A stretch of DNA of 64,000 nt from an uncultured Stomatobaculum sp. (GTDB taxonomy: Bacteria; Bacillota; Clostridia; Lachnospirales; Lachnospiraceae), in assembly GCF_937924975.1 (NCBI RefSeq), contig NZ_CALEYG010000033.1, positions 7,172-71,171 of the forward strand, read 5' to 3'. Within the stretch, counting starts at the first letter, position 1, and every line of letters begins with the position of its first letter. Both the position numbers and the translations under genes were made by a program. This document shows, in pieces, positions 34,357 through 43,371 of the stretch. The notes beneath the pieces were generated by a model. It saw only the letters and a program-made list of their open reading frames with translations. It was not told the DNA's origin and did not search any database.

Positions 34357-35034
34357 ATGCGGCTTAGACACATTCCCGGTAGCGAAGACTTTGTGCGGGA
34401 GGCGGCTTCCGTCGTCAATGCGCCCGAGCAATACAGAGGAAACTGGAGTACCTTCTTTCGGAAGGAGGCGCCGCTTGCGCTGGAAATCGGCATGGGAAAG
34501 GGGCGGTTTTTGCGTGAGCTCTCGGCCAGAGAACCGGAACGGAATTTCCTCGGACTGGAGCGCTACGCTTCCGTGCTGCAAAAGGCCATTGAGCGGAAGG
34601 AGCGGGAAGAAAGAGAGCAGGGGAAAAGGGAGAGAGAGAATCTCTATTTTCTCTGGGAGGATGCAAAGCGCCTCACCGAACTCTTTGCGCCCGGCGAAGT
34701 CGCGCGTATTTACCTGAATTTCTCCGATCCCTGGCCGAAGGCCGGACACGCGATGCGTCGTCTGACCTCCTCGGAATTTCTGAAACTCTACGATGCGGTG
34801 CTGGCACCCGAGGGTGAGATTTGCTTTAAGACCGACAATGACGGCCTGTTCGAGTGGTCGCTCGAGGAGATTCCGGCAGCGGGATGGGTGTTACAAGACG
34901 TGACGCGGGACCTGCACCGAGACGTGCCCGCAGAGGAGAATGTGATGACCGAGTATGAGGAGAAATTTTCCGCGCGGGGGCAGAAGATTTCTCGTCTGAT
35001 TGCGACGCGAAAAAAAATAAAAAAAACGTATTGA
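34357..35034 (+). CDS. trmB: tRNA (guanine-46-N7)-methyltransferase
   Basis: A 225-residue SAM methyltransferase that makes m7G46 in the tRNA variable loop. LALEIGMGKGRFLRELS is the SAM site, and IYLNFSDPWPKAGHAMRRLTS is the TrmB signature. The start at 34357 has TTGGAGA upstream and yields the family N-terminus MRLRHIPGSEDFV. The stop codon overlaps the -35 box of the tRNA-Lys promoter. Confidence 0.95.
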   Translation: MRLRHIPGSEDFVREAASVVNAPEQYRGNWSTFFRKEAPLALEIGMGKGRFLRELSAREPERNFLGLERYASVLQKAIERKEREEREQGKRERENLYFLWEDAKRLTELFAPGEVARIYLNFSDPWPKAGHAMRRLTSSEFLKLYDAVLAPEGEICFKTDNDGLFEWSLEEIPAAGWVLQDVTRDLHRDVPAEENVMTEYEEKFSARGQKISRLIATRKKIKKTY

Positions 35035-35059
35035 CAGAAAGACTGATAGCAAGTAGAAT
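35031..35059 (+). promoter_or_regulatory. tRNA-Lys promoter
   Basis: A perfect TTGACA (35031-35036), a 17-bp spacer and TAGAAT (35054-35059). The -35 box contains the trmB stop codon. It lies 36 bp before the tRNA. Confidence 0.88.
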
Positions 35060-35094
35060 ACTGTTTGTGTCACGGAGATGCGGCACAAACAAAA

Positions 35095-35167
35095 GCGCCT
35101 TTAGCTCAGTTGGTAGAGCAGTAGACTCTTAATCTATTTGTCCAGGGTTCGAGTCCCTGAAGGCGCA
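35095..35167 (+). tRNA. tRNA-Lys (anticodon CUU)
   Basis: A 73-nt cloverleaf. The acceptor stem pairs GCGCCTT (35095-35101) with AAGGCGC (35160-35166), and the discriminator base is A. The D-arm contains TAGCTCAGTTGGTAGAGCA. The anticodon loop is CTCTTAA (anticodon CTT, reading AAG). The T-arm is CAGGGTTCGAGTCCCTG. CCA is not encoded. Confidence 0.96.
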
Positions 35168-35231
35168 CGAGAAGTCCTGACTTGGCAGACTGCGAGCTGC
35201 TGGGATGGGGCTTTTTTTGTTGCTTTGGACG

Positions 35232-35271
35232 AAAAGAAAACCGCGGAATGCTGTCTTGCATCCCGCGGTTT
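35232..35271 (-). terminator. Terminator after the DUF4259-like gene
   Basis: AAACCGCGG (35238-35246) pairs with CCGCGGTTT (35263-35271). A-rich sequence on the left becomes a T-run in the minus direction. Confidence 0.7.
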
Positions 35272-35278
35272 CGCGTTT

Positions 35279-35764
35279 TCAGGCATTGGCGGCAGAACAG
35301 GCTGCCTTTTCGCGTCCGATGGCTTCGACCAGACGATCGACATAGGAGACCCAGTCGTAATAGTCGGCGGCCTCCAGCCAAAAAGCGGCATAACTCCGCT
35401 CGCAACTGTCAATGTCGTCCTGAATTTCCTGCAGACGGCGATGTAAAAAGGCGAGGCTCTCGGGGTCGGCGCTGACTTCTGCAAGTGTTTCGAGCCCCGC
35501 GAGCGCGTGGCGGCTGTTTTTCAGTGCGGACAATTTTTTTTCGCCCTGCATTCTGTCGTAAAACTCCGAGAGCGCGAGTACCGCGAGATCGTAGTCCTCG
35601 GTATTCGCAGCGTCTTCCGAGTCAAGCAGCTTTTCACTGCGGAGCAGCGCGATGATGTCCGCGAGTTTCAGGCTCTGCTTCCCGGCGGCGAGTTTTTCGC
35701 CGATGCGATCCAGGAGTAGCAGCCCCTCATCCGATTCCAATGCGTGAAATCCCCAACATGCCAT
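35279..35764 (-). CDS. DUF4259-like protein
   Basis: A 161-residue cytosolic protein. The N-terminus MACWGFHALESDEGLLLLDRI matches the pattern of DUF4259 (a WG near the start followed by acidic residues and a hydrophobic helix). The rest is helical and acidic, and the C-terminus reads DWVSYVDRLVEAIGREKAACS. The function of the family is unknown. The start at 35764 is preferred over a longer frame from 35806 because it begins directly with the family motif. It is divergent from the DUF815 ATPase. Confidence 0.65.
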   Translation of the reverse strand: MACWGFHALESDEGLLLLDRIGEKLAAGKQSLKLADIIALLRSEKLLDSEDAANTEDYDLAVLALSEFYDRMQGEKKLSALKNSRHALAGLETLAEVSADPESLAFLHRRLQEIQDDIDSCERSYAAFWLEAADYYDWVSYVDRLVEAIGREKAACSAANA

Positions 35765-35907
35765 GGTTTTGTCCTCTTTTCTTTCCGTGCGCGCTGTGTG
35801 CGGCACAACAAACTCTACATATCTTCTCCACTATTATACACGTGTGGGCGCGCTTTCCAAGCGAAAGTTTCGGCGGTATACTGAGCGGAAACAAAAGGAG
35901 GATTGCG

Positions 35908-37209
35908 ATGGACGTATTGGTCTCGAATTTATTGATGTACGGCAAGACGGCGGAACAGGGGGTGCTCGCGACGCTCGCTGCGCTGGAGGGGGAGCGGAAA
36001 CGGGGGGAGACCTTGACCGCGGAACACAGACAGCGCGCTTATCGCGCCGTGCGGGAACTGTTGGAACTTGCGACGGAATATGGCTTCGACGAGAATCTTT
36101 GGCAAAATTATTTGAGTTATCTGCTCATGATGGATGAAAATCCGTTTACGCTGACGGCGGAGAAGAGCGGCGCGGGCGAGGGCAGTGTGAATACCTTTGT
36201 GGAGCAGGATTTTCATATTTTCCGCGCACTGTTTCACTATGACTTTCAGCCGCTCGAGACCGCACTCGACATGAACTGCTTCTCGGTGCTGACGAACTAT
36301 CGGGCTTTGCCGAAGCCTGCCGTACGCTGTTATCGGGCAGTCAGCGAGAAGGTGAAGGTGCTGAGCCGGAAGCTTGCGGCTGCGGAGAGCGACGCCGCAT
36401 TTTTTGCGACGATGAGTGATTTTTACCGCGCCTACGGCGTGGGCAAGTTCGGCCTCAACGCGGCGTTCCGCCTCGAAGACGATGAGACGAAGGGGACATT
36501 GTTAAAGGCCATCCGCAATATGGATTCCGTGCAGTTCTCGGATCTGATCGGCTACGAGACGCAGAAGGAAGAACTCCGGAAAAATACGGAGGCCTTTCTC
36601 CGCGGGCAGAGAGCTAACAATGTGCTGCTTTACGGCGACAGCGGCACGGGAAAGTCGACGAGCATCAAGGCGGTTGTAAACGAATATTATAAAGACGGTC
36701 TCCGCATGATAGAGATCTACAAGTATCAGTTCCGGCGGCTCTCCGAGGTGCTTGCGGAAATCAAGAACAGAAATTATCGCTTTATCATTTATATGGATGA
36801 CCTCTCTTTTGAGGAAAACGAGTCGGAGTACAAGTTCTTAAAGGCAGTCATTGAGGGCGGCGTAGAGACCCGTCCCGACAATGTGCTGATTTACGCGACT
36901 TCGAATCGGCGGCATTTGATTCGGGAGAGCTGGAGAGACCGGAATGATGTGGAGCAGGATGCGGACATTCATCATTCCGATACGATGGAGGAAAAGCTCT
37001 CGCTCGCGAACCGCTTCGGGCTCTCAATCGGCTACTATAAACCGGCGCGCCGAGCCTATCATGAGATTGTGCTGGCACTCGCCGAGCGCCATGGCATAAC
37101 GCTTGCGGAGGAGGAACTGCTGCGGCGTGCGGATCAGTTCGAATTGCGGCATGGCGGGGTGTCGGGGCGCACGGCTCAGCAGTTTATCAATGCGGAGCTC
37201 GGAAACTGA
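35908..37209 (+). CDS. DUF815 AAA ATPase
   Basis: A 433-residue protein with an unfamiliar helical N-terminal half and a C-terminal AAA domain. Walker A is LLYGDSGTGKSTSIK, and Walker B is FIIYMDDLSFEENE. The core LIGYETQKEELRKNTEAFLRG matches DUF815, a family of AAA proteins of unknown role. AAAGGAGG precedes the ATG at 35908. A longer open frame from 35740 overlaps the divergent gene and is rejected. A terminator follows at 37291. Confidence 0.85.
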   Translation: MDVLVSNLLMYGKTAEQGVLATLAALEGERKRGETLTAEHRQRAYRAVRELLELATEYGFDENLWQNYLSYLLMMDENPFTLTAEKSGAGEGSVNTFVEQDFHIFRALFHYDFQPLETALDMNCFSVLTNYRALPKPAVRCYRAVSEKVKVLSRKLAAAESDAAFFATMSDFYRAYGVGKFGLNAAFRLEDDETKGTLLKAIRNMDSVQFSDLIGYETQKEELRKNTEAFLRGQRANNVLLYGDSGTGKSTSIKAVVNEYYKDGLRMIEIYKYQFRRLSEVLAEIKNRNYRFIIYMDDLSFEENESEYKFLKAVIEGGVETRPDNVLIYATSNRRHLIRESWRDRNDVEQDADIHHSDTMEEKLSLANRFGLSIGYYKPARRAYHEIVLALAERHGITLAEEELLRRADQFELRHGGVSGRTAQQFINAELGN

Positions 37210-37290
37210 GCTTGCAAGATGCATTGCGGAGACATACAAAAAGCTCTCACCGCAAGTTCGGTTTGCGCAACTTATCATACCTTATCGAGA

Positions 37291-37327
37291 GAGAAAGTCC
37301 GGGCATAAAACTGTTCGGACTTTTCTC
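37291..37327 (+). terminator. Terminator after the DUF815 gene
   Basis: GAGAAAGTCCG (37291-37301) pairs with CGGACTTTTCTC (37316-37327), with the T-run within the right arm. Confidence 0.7.
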
Positions 37328-37431
37328 ATATACTCTGATAGTCTAAAGCTACGGTAGAATTGTTCACAAGTTTCATGGTATATTTTGAATGCGAAAATTG
37401 ATCAATAAATCGGAATTTATGGAGAGATGCG

Positions 37432-37884
37432 ATGCGTGGCTGCGAATGGTGTGCGTATAAAGAAATTGAGTGGTTGCTATATCAATCACTGCATTGGTCA
37501 GTCTATTTGGCAGATAGACAGGATTATGTCGGCAGATGTATTCTGGTGTTGAATCGGCATTGCGGTAGTCTTTCAGAATTGGAAGTTCCTGAGTGGATGG
37601 AATTGAAAACGATTATAGATCGACTGGAATGGGTCTATAAAGAGGTATTAGGCGCCGAATTATGCAATTGGAGTTGTCTGCTGAATAACTTTTACAAAGA
37701 AGCAGTACCAAATCCACATCTACATATCCACGTGCGGCCGCGGTATAAAAATGCCATTGTAATCAATGACCACGCATACATAGATACAGAATTTGCCCAT
37801 CACTATGCTTTGAAAAAAGAGAGCATAGTGTTTGATGACAGAAAAGTATTGTATGCACTTATGAAGAAGCATTTTGTTTTATAA
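37432..37884 (+). CDS. HIT-family nucleotide-binding protein
   Basis: A 150-residue protein with the histidine triad PHLHIHVRPR near residue 102, the hallmark of HIT hydrolases and transferases acting on nucleotide phosphate bonds. The N-terminus CEWCAYKEIE carries a CxxC that may bind zinc, seen in some HIT proteins. Base use is AT-richer than the flanking genes, suggesting transfer. Its stop codon ends one base before the left end of an IS3-type remnant, so its original C-terminus or terminator may have been altered. Confidence 0.8.
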   Translation: MRGCEWCAYKEIEWLLYQSLHWSVYLADRQDYVGRCILVLNRHCGSLSELEVPEWMELKTIIDRLEWVYKEVLGAELCNWSCLLNNFYKEAVPNPHLHIHVRPRYKNAIVINDHAYIDTEFAHHYALKKESIVFDDRKVLYALMKKHFVL

Positions 37885-37931
37885 CTGTAGTGGTACAGTG
37901 AATTTGTAACACCTCTGCCTGATAGATTATA

Positions 37932-38144
37932 ATGTCAGTAGGGGAGAAAAATACAGGACTCGAATATCAGACGGAACCAGACGAAAAGTTGTTCGTGCGC
38001 ACATTCCGGATGGGCGCACGATTGCCAGCCTTGTGGCTGAGTACGGCATATCCAAAGTCACTGTTTCCAAACTGGGTACGCTCGTATCGCGAAGAATGCC
38101 AAGACAATGATGCGGAGAAGTCTCAGTTGGAGATGACTTTTTAA
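37932..38144 (+). pseudogene. IS3-family OrfA (transposase helix-turn-helix), frameshifted
   Basis: Two frames together spell an OrfA: RTRISDGTRRKVVRAHIPDG, then RTIASLVAEYGISKVTVSK in one frame, continuing as WVRSYREECQDNDAEKSQLE in another. The break lies near 38070. OrfA proteins bind the IS ends through this helix-turn-helix. Confidence 0.7.
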
Positions 38145-38162
38145 AAAGCCACATAATTCATC

Positions 38163-38810
38163 TGAACGCTTATTACAATCACTTCAGAAATGCGAAAGCG
38201 GGTTATCTCGCTCAAAAATCTCATTGTTGTCAACGAATTCAAGCACTTTACCATGAATCTCATGGTGTCACGGGGCACCGTAAAATGAAGGCGTTTCTGC
38301 AAAGAGAAGGAATCTTATTGAGTAAAACAACAGTCCACAAGTACATGAATCGTGAACTGCAACTGCACTCGATTTATTGCCGAAGGAGACCCGCATACCA
38401 TCGGGGATTAGCTCATAAAATTTTCCCGAATCTGTTAAAGTGGGATTTTTCTCCTGAGCAGCCGAATTGTGCGTGGTGTACTGACTTCACATATATGACA
38501 CTGACAAATGGAACCATGCGCTATCTTTGTTCCATGATTGATATGACAGAAGCGTTGTTGCCGATGAAAACAGCTCTTTAATCACGAGTTTCCTGGTCGT
38601 GCGGGCTGTCCGTATGACAATGTGCCGACGGAGCGCTATTACAATACCTTAAAGATCGAGCTGATTTATCAGTATCGTTTTGAAACTGCAGCAGAACCAG
38701 ATTTTGTCGTTTCAGAGTTTGCTTACGATCGGTACAATCAGGTACGCCCACACACGTATAACGGATATCTGACTCCGTTTGAAAAGAGAGCAGAGTGTAT
38801 CATTAAGTAG
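38163..38810 (+). pseudogene. IS3-family OrfB (DDE integrase), internally deleted
   Basis: The first part is clear: GVTGHRKMKAFLQREGI, LSKTTVHKYMNRELQLH and NCAWCTDFTYMTLTNG (first catalytic Asp), ending at SMIDMTE. After a stop at 38579-38581, the other end continues in a different frame as PTERYYNTLKIELIYQY and YDRYNQVRPHTYNGYLTPFE (IS3 C-terminus). The stretch with the second catalytic Asp is missing, so the gene is dead. Confidence 0.8.
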
Positions 38811-38971
38811 CGGTGTTACAAAAAGGTTAACCACTACAATATAAGCACACAGGTTAATTGATGTTTAGCTTGAGCAAATGGAAAATGTGAAAACAGTGAT
38901 ATGATGAGATGGACGAGAAATTGACAACCAACTCAAATCGAAATAATACAAAATCACGAGGAAATTATAAG

Positions 38972-39736
38972 ATGGACGATTATATCAAATTAAATGAAGA
39001 TAGATGGAATCATGTAAAGAACGACTATACTGAGCCATTGACACATGAAGAATTGGAAGAAGTTAGAAAGAACCCGATTTCTGTTGCATTAACGGTTGGG
39101 AAAAAAGTTCCGAAAGAATGGTTTGAAAAAGCCAAAGGGAAAAAGATATTAGGTTTAGCTTGTGGTGGTGGACAGCAGGGACCGGTTTTTGCAATAAAGG
39201 GTTATGATGTAACCATAATGGATTTCTCTAAATCACAATTACAAAGAGATGATATGGTTGCCAAAAGAGAAGGCTTAAAAATAAACACGGTTCAAGGCGA
39301 TATGACAAAGCCATTCCCATTTGCAGATGAGACGTTTGATATTATTTTCAATCCGGTTTCAAATGTACATATAGAAGATTTGGAAAACATGTATCAAGAG
39401 GCCTCTCGGGTACTGAAAAAGGGAGGACTGTTAATGGTCGGATTTATGAATCCTTGGATATACATGTATGATGCTGACATTGTATGGGACAAACCTGAGG
39501 AGGAATTACTTTTAAAGTTTTCAATACCTTTTAATTCAAAAGAACTTGAAGAGGAGGGCAAGATAACCATAAATCCGGAATATGGATATGAATTTAGCCA
39601 TACCTTAGAAACACAGATCAGAGGACAGCTTAAAAATGGTCTTGCTATGATAGACTTTTATGAATCGTGTGACAAAAGAAATAGATTAGCACGTTATTGG
39701 AATGACTATATAGCTACACTTTGCATGAAACTCTAA
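38972..39736 (+). CDS. Class I SAM-dependent methyltransferase
   Basis: A 254-residue methyltransferase of the UbiE/Methyltransf_11 type. The SAM-binding motif I is KILGLACGGGQQGPVF. The acidic turn is VTIMDFSKSQL, and motif II-like FDIIFNPVSNVHIEDL follows. The substrate cannot be told. GAGGAAA lies about 9 bases before the ATG at 38972; a longer frame begins at 38909 without a ribosome site. The gene is markedly AT-rich, unlike its surroundings, and stands next to an IS remnant, so horizontal gain is likely. Confidence 0.82.
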   Translation: MDDYIKLNEDRWNHVKNDYTEPLTHEELEEVRKNPISVALTVGKKVPKEWFEKAKGKKILGLACGGGQQGPVFAIKGYDVTIMDFSKSQLQRDDMVAKREGLKINTVQGDMTKPFPFADETFDIIFNPVSNVHIEDLENMYQEASRVLKKGGLLMVGFMNPWIYMYDADIVWDKPEEELLLKFSIPFNSKELEEEGKITINPEYGYEFSHTLETQIRGQLKNGLAMIDFYESCDKRNRLARYWNDYIATLCMKL

Positions 39737-40336
39737 TGTCATAGAATATACTTCGGGAGAATAGCCCGTTTTATTTTCTGTAAGGGTTAAAATCGAAATC
39801 CCGGTTTATGAAAATGCCAATATAATGGTGTAAATTCAAAAATCGAAAAGAGTCGGCGACTCCTTATGAGCGGCCTGACGGTTGGCCGGACAGTCACGAC
39901 GACTTCGCGCCGGAGAGCTTAAGACATGGATTGGAAGAATTACACGCGCGGTTCCGAGACACCGGAATGTTCCGTTCAAGACTCTGATTTTTGATACCTA
40001 TTTCGGAAGCGAAGCAGCTTTGGTTGCTGCAAGGACAGAATCATCAAAATCCTCTGCGGAACGAGTGTGTCTAAATCCTCTGTCGCAGAGATCGGAACAG
40101 GGGGAGATCGAACAATCAAAATAAAAGGCTGAACCGGGAGATTCAGCCAGGTTCTCGATGCATATTGCCTCGAGCAACTCTGTTGGGCAGATAATAGCGG
40201 AAAATAGATTGAATGCAAGAAGCCATCCCGGTAAATCCTCTCCTCCGCAACATAGACGCGTATCCGTAAGACAGCCCCTGCGAGGCATATACCGCGAATA
40301 TGGTATACTGGTTTTCGGCATAGACAGGAGGCGGAG
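39737..40336. other. 600-bp spacer without a supported gene
   Basis: The left part is AT-rich like the methyltransferase gene; from about 39850 the composition returns to the genome norm. A short hairpin, GGCTGAA / TTCAGCC, lies at 40127-40148 with a T-run only for minus transcripts. A TATACT (40304-40309) may be the -10 of the nuclease gene. Nothing else is recognised. Confidence 0.5.
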
Positions 40337-41143
40337 ATGGCAAGAAGAAAGCACAAATTACGGAAGAGAACGCTTCGAAGTGTCGCAACGCTACTGGTAC
40401 TTCTGTTGACGGCGGCCGCGTTCCGAGTCGGAGCGGGCACAGCTGAGATAGCGGTACAACAGGAGAGCGTGGACGCTGTTTCAGAGAGCAGTGAGGCGAT
40501 CGGTGTCATTGTGCCGCCGCCCGGAGAGTCGGAATTTCCGGTGCTCTCGGCAGCGGGCAGCTATACGGGACAGGCGGCTGTCGACATCAACCGCGGAGTC
40601 CCGAACTTTACGGCGGAGGAGCGGGAACTCGGCAGGGCGCGGGCCAAGGAGGGCTATGAGTCCTATGCGGCGCTCGACGCCCTCGGGCGCTGCGGCAGTG
40701 CGTTTGCGGTTCTGACCAAAGAGACGATGCCGACAGAACCGCGGGGCAGCATCGGCATGGTGCGTCCGAGCGGTTGGCACACAGTGCGTTATGATGATTT
40801 GATTGACGGGAAATTCCTCTATAACCGCTGTCATCTGATTGCCTACATGCTCTCCGGAGAAAATGCGAATCCGAATAACCTGATTACAGGCACGCGCTAT
40901 TTGAATGTGGAGGGCATGTTGCCCTATGAGAAGCAGGTCGGAGATTTTATCCAAAACGGCGGCGGCGCTGTCCTCTACCGGGCAACACCTGTCTTTTCCG
41001 GAGATGAGCTGGTGGCGCGCGGCGTAGAACTGGAGGCAGAGTCCTTGGAAAAGGGAGGAATCCGCTTTCATGTGTTTCTCTACAATGTACAGCCGGGTAT
41101 TGTGATTGACTATGCGACCGGAGAAAGTCGGCGGGAAGCGTGA
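40337..41143 (+). CDS. Secreted DNA/RNA non-specific endonuclease (EndA/NucA-like)
   Basis: A 268-residue exported nuclease. A membrane or signal segment lies at 14-33 (LRSVATLLVLLLTAAAFRVG). The catalytic region is near residue 170, FLYNRCHLIAYMLSGENANPNNLITGTRYLN, matching the DRGH-like motif (here NRCH) of beta-beta-alpha-metal nucleases such as S. pneumoniae EndA. The Asn and the later Asn residues would bind Mg. Such enzymes act in DNA uptake or nutrient gain. AGGAGG precedes the ATG. It leads a three-gene run with the MBL and VOC genes. Confidence 0.85.
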   Translation: MARRKHKLRKRTLRSVATLLVLLLTAAAFRVGAGTAEIAVQQESVDAVSESSEAIGVIVPPPGESEFPVLSAAGSYTGQAAVDINRGVPNFTAEERELGRARAKEGYESYAALDALGRCGSAFAVLTKETMPTEPRGSIGMVRPSGWHTVRYDDLIDGKFLYNRCHLIAYMLSGENANPNNLITGTRYLNVEGMLPYEKQVGDFIQNGGGAVLYRATPVFSGDELVARGVELEAESLEKGGIRFHVFLYNVQPGIVIDYATGESRREA

Positions 41144-41161
41144 AGGACAGAGGAGGTTCTT

Positions 41162-41848
41162 ATGAAAGTGACATACTTAGGCCACAGCGGTTTTCTGTTG
41201 GAAGAGAAAGACCGCTACTTTATTTTTGACTATTATAAGGGTGAACTGCCACCGCTCGACAGGGAAAAAGAAGTACTTGTATTTTGCAGCCACTGTCACG
41301 GGGATCACTATAATCCGAAGATTTTTGACCTTCTCGATGAGAGGGGCCTGCGCTACCGGGCGGTGTTGGCAAACGATATCAGCGATGAAAAGCGGTTGTC
41401 GAAGATAGAGCGCTGTTTTGTGGATCCCGATCAATGCTATCGGCTTGAGAGAGGGATTCAGGTCGAGACGCTACTTTCCAACGACAGTGGCGTCGCGTTT
41501 ATCGTGAGCACCGGAGAGGGAAGCATTTACCACGGCGGTGATTTGAACGACTGGTATTGGGAGGGAGAACCGGAGGAGGAGAACCGAGAGCTCCGCGCAA
41601 TCTTTCACGCGGAGATTGAAAAAATCAAGGGCAGACATTTTGATCTTGCCTTTGTGCCGCTCGATCCGAGACTGGAAGCGCACTATGCGGACGGGCTCTT
41701 GTATTTCCTGGAACGTGTGGACTGCAATGAGGTCTTTCCGATACACTACTGGGGAGAGCCGAGTGTGATTCAGCGTTTTCTCACGGAATACCCGCGGTAT
41801 AGCTCCCGCATCAAAAACACGGAGACAGCGAAAGGAGAAGAGATATGA
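41162..41848 (+). CDS. MBL-fold metallo-hydrolase
   Basis: A 228-residue protein with the metallo-beta-lactamase-fold signature SHCHGDHYN at about residues 40-48 and GSIYHGGDLNDW later. The C-terminal FPIHYWG gives the last His ligand. It resembles the UlaG-like or YcbL-like subgroup, but the substrate is unknown. AGGAGG lies just before the ATG, and the end overlaps the VOC gene by 4 bases. Confidence 0.85.
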   Translation: MKVTYLGHSGFLLEEKDRYFIFDYYKGELPPLDREKEVLVFCSHCHGDHYNPKIFDLLDERGLRYRAVLANDISDEKRLSKIERCFVDPDQCYRLERGIQVETLLSNDSGVAFIVSTGEGSIYHGGDLNDWYWEGEPEEENRELRAIFHAEIEKIKGRHFDLAFVPLDPRLEAHYADGLLYFLERVDCNEVFPIHYWGEPSVIQRFLTEYPRYSSRIKNTETAKGEEI

Positions 41849-42201
41849 AGTTTAAGATGATACACGAGAATTTGAATGTTGCGGATTTGGAGCGCTCCCT
41901 CCGCTTCTACAGCGAAGCCCTCGACTTACACGAGGTGAGACGAAAGACAACGGACGCTTTCATCATCGTGTATTTGAAGAGCGAGGTCGGGGAATTTGAG
42001 TTGGAACTCACCTGGCTGAAGGACCATCCGCAGCCTTACGACCTCGGCGAGTGCGAATTTCACCTTGCATTTCGGACGGACGATTTTGAGGCGGCTCACA
42101 AAAAGCACAAGGAGATGGGATGCATTTGTTTCGAAAACGAGGCGATGGGCATCTACTTCATCGAAGATCCGGACGGCTACTGGCTTGAGATTTTGCCGTA
42201 A
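41845..42201 (+). CDS. VOC-family protein (glyoxalase I-like)
   Basis: A 118-residue protein of the vicinal oxygen chelate fold. MIHENLNVADLERSLRFYSEALD and the C-terminal YFIEDPDGYWLEILP match lactoylglutathione-lyase-like proteins, in which His5-, Glu- and His-type ligands hold a metal. It would act on methylglyoxal adducts or a related small molecule. It is translationally coupled to the MBL gene, an arrangement that suggests a shared detoxification role, but this is inference. Confidence 0.85.
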   Translation: MKFKMIHENLNVADLERSLRFYSEALDLHEVRRKTTDAFIIVYLKSEVGEFELELTWLKDHPQPYDLGECEFHLAFRTDDFEAAHKKHKEMGCICFENEAMGIYFIEDPDGYWLEILP

Positions 42202-42220
42202 TGTGAGTTTGTTGTAACGA

Positions 42221-42260
42221 AAAAGGACAGAAAAGCGAAATCACGCTTTTCTGTCCTTTT
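42221..42260. terminator. Bidirectional terminator
   Basis: A perfect 17-bp stem, 42221-42237 with 42244-42260, starting AAAAGGACAG, with a 6-nt loop. A- and T-runs at the ends serve both the VOC gene (plus) and the DUF3841 gene (minus), whose stop codon lies in the right arm. Confidence 0.9.
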
Positions 42261-42867
42261 ATTTTGTGATGTCTGTGTCTGAGGGCGGTGGATCAAATTT
42301 GGCGGCGGCATGAAAGAAGCGAACATCCCGAACCTGTTCAAGCCGCAGTTCCCAGAAGGTTGCCTGAATGTCGTACCCTTTTCTCATCCAGCCGTTGTCT
42401 AAGGGGCTTAGATCAAAGACGCGCTCCCAATTTTTCTCTTTCATGCGGCGCTGCTCGGAAGGGGAAAGCGCCTCGTAGTGTGTCTCGAGGCAACGGTCTT
42501 CGTGCTCGGTATCGGAGAGGAGGCCGTTGTTTAAGATGATACACCAGTAGTCAAAATCGGATAAAAGAACATCTCGGTCGGGAATTTCGATTTCGAGGCA
42601 GGCAAAACGAGTCCCGTTGCAGCCGAACGCCCAGCGCTCTCTGCGGAGATCTAGCTTACGGTGTTTGCCGTCCTGTTGATAGAAGGCCCAGACCGGATAA
42701 GTGACCTCGTCAGGCGGCGGGCCGATGCGCCGTCTCATTTGCCGGACCAGCCAGTCGTACTGCTCGCGACAGTCTTTCATCAGTGAGAGATTAAAATCAC
42801 AGCGATAGACGCCGGTTTTAAGAAGTTGCTGGTAGACGGCTTCTTCCTGACAAGTCCAAAGAATCAT
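42259..42867 (-). CDS. DUF3841 protein
   Basis: A 202-residue cytosolic protein. The pattern WTCQEEAVYQQLLKTGVYRCD, YDWLVRQM, YPVWAFYQQDGKHRKLDLR and EIEIPDRDVLLSDFDYWCIILNN matches the DUF3841 family, of unknown function. It is tightly followed upstream by the MKFQSVNEF gene (6-bp gap), so the two likely share a transcript. Confidence 0.78.
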   Translation of the reverse strand: MILWTCQEEAVYQQLLKTGVYRCDFNLSLMKDCREQYDWLVRQMRRRIGPPPDEVTYPVWAFYQQDGKHRKLDLRRERWAFGCNGTRFACLEIEIPDRDVLLSDFDYWCIILNNGLLSDTEHEDRCLETHYEALSPSEQRRMKEKNWERVFDLSPLDNGWMRKGYDIQATFWELRLEQVRDVRFFHAAAKFDPPPSDTDITK

Positions 42868-42873
42868 TCCGGC

Positions 42874-43371
42874 TCAGCTCTCCACGCGGTTCATATAGTA
42901 GTCCCAGCCGAAGACAGCCTTTTCGCAGCGGATACCAATCCGGTAGGAGGGGGTGACGAGCGTATCAAACTCTTCGGCCTGCGGGAATTCGATGCCGAGT
43001 TCCAAGAGAACACGGCCGTCGGCTCTTGTTTCGCTGAGAATCTGGAAGAGGTACACATCGCGGAACGAGGGGAACAGCGCCTCGACTTCGGCCGGGGAGA
43101 GCACGGTGTCCGGGACGGATTCGAGGAGCTTTCCGTCGGCATCGCGGTAGCGGTAGCCTTCTTTGACACTTTCCGTCAGCTGTCCGCCGATGAGGCGCAA
43201 CTGTACGGGCCCCGCATAGCTCTTGGTGAAGTTTGTATTCTGCGAATTTTCCGGGAGGACAATGAGTGCCTCGAGTGTGAGCTGTATGCCGGCAGGGTTC
43301 AATTCGATTCCTGTGAGTACACAGTCGGAAAAAGAGAAGTGGGAGAATTCGTTGACAGATTGAAATTTCAT
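42874..43371 (-). CDS. Conserved hypothetical protein
   Basis: A 165-residue acidic, soluble protein that I cannot assign. It begins MKFQSVNEFSHFSFSDCVLT, has alternating beta-strand patterns, and ends KAVFGWDYYMNRVES. I recall similar short proteins in Lachnospiraceae, but no named function. The start at 43371 has AAAGGAC upstream; the frame is open to 43416. It lies upstream of the DUF3841 gene in one minus-strand pair. Confidence 0.6.
   Translation of the reverse strand: MKFQSVNEFSHFSFSDCVLTGIELNPAGIQLTLEALIVLPENSQNTNFTKSYAGPVQLRLIGGQLTESVKEGYRYRDADGKLLESVPDTVLSPAEVEALFPSFRDVYLFQILSETRADGRVLLELGIEFPQAEEFDTLVTPSYRIGIRCEKAVFGWDYYMNRVES

Larger units (their letters stand above)
37886..38838. 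mobile_element. Decayed IS3-family element
   Basis: The ends are imperfect inverted repeats: TGTAGTGGT...TTGTAACACC on the left (from 37886) and its complement on the right (to 38838). The 953 bp hold a frameshifted orfA and an orfB with an internal deletion. A complete IS3-type element is usually 1.2-1.5 kb. No target duplication is visible. It lies between the AT-rich HIT and methyltransferase genes. Confidence 0.82.

Noticed and set aside
39882..40124. 80-codon open frame between methyltransferase and nuclease genes
   Set aside because: No ribosome site, odd composition and no recognised domain.
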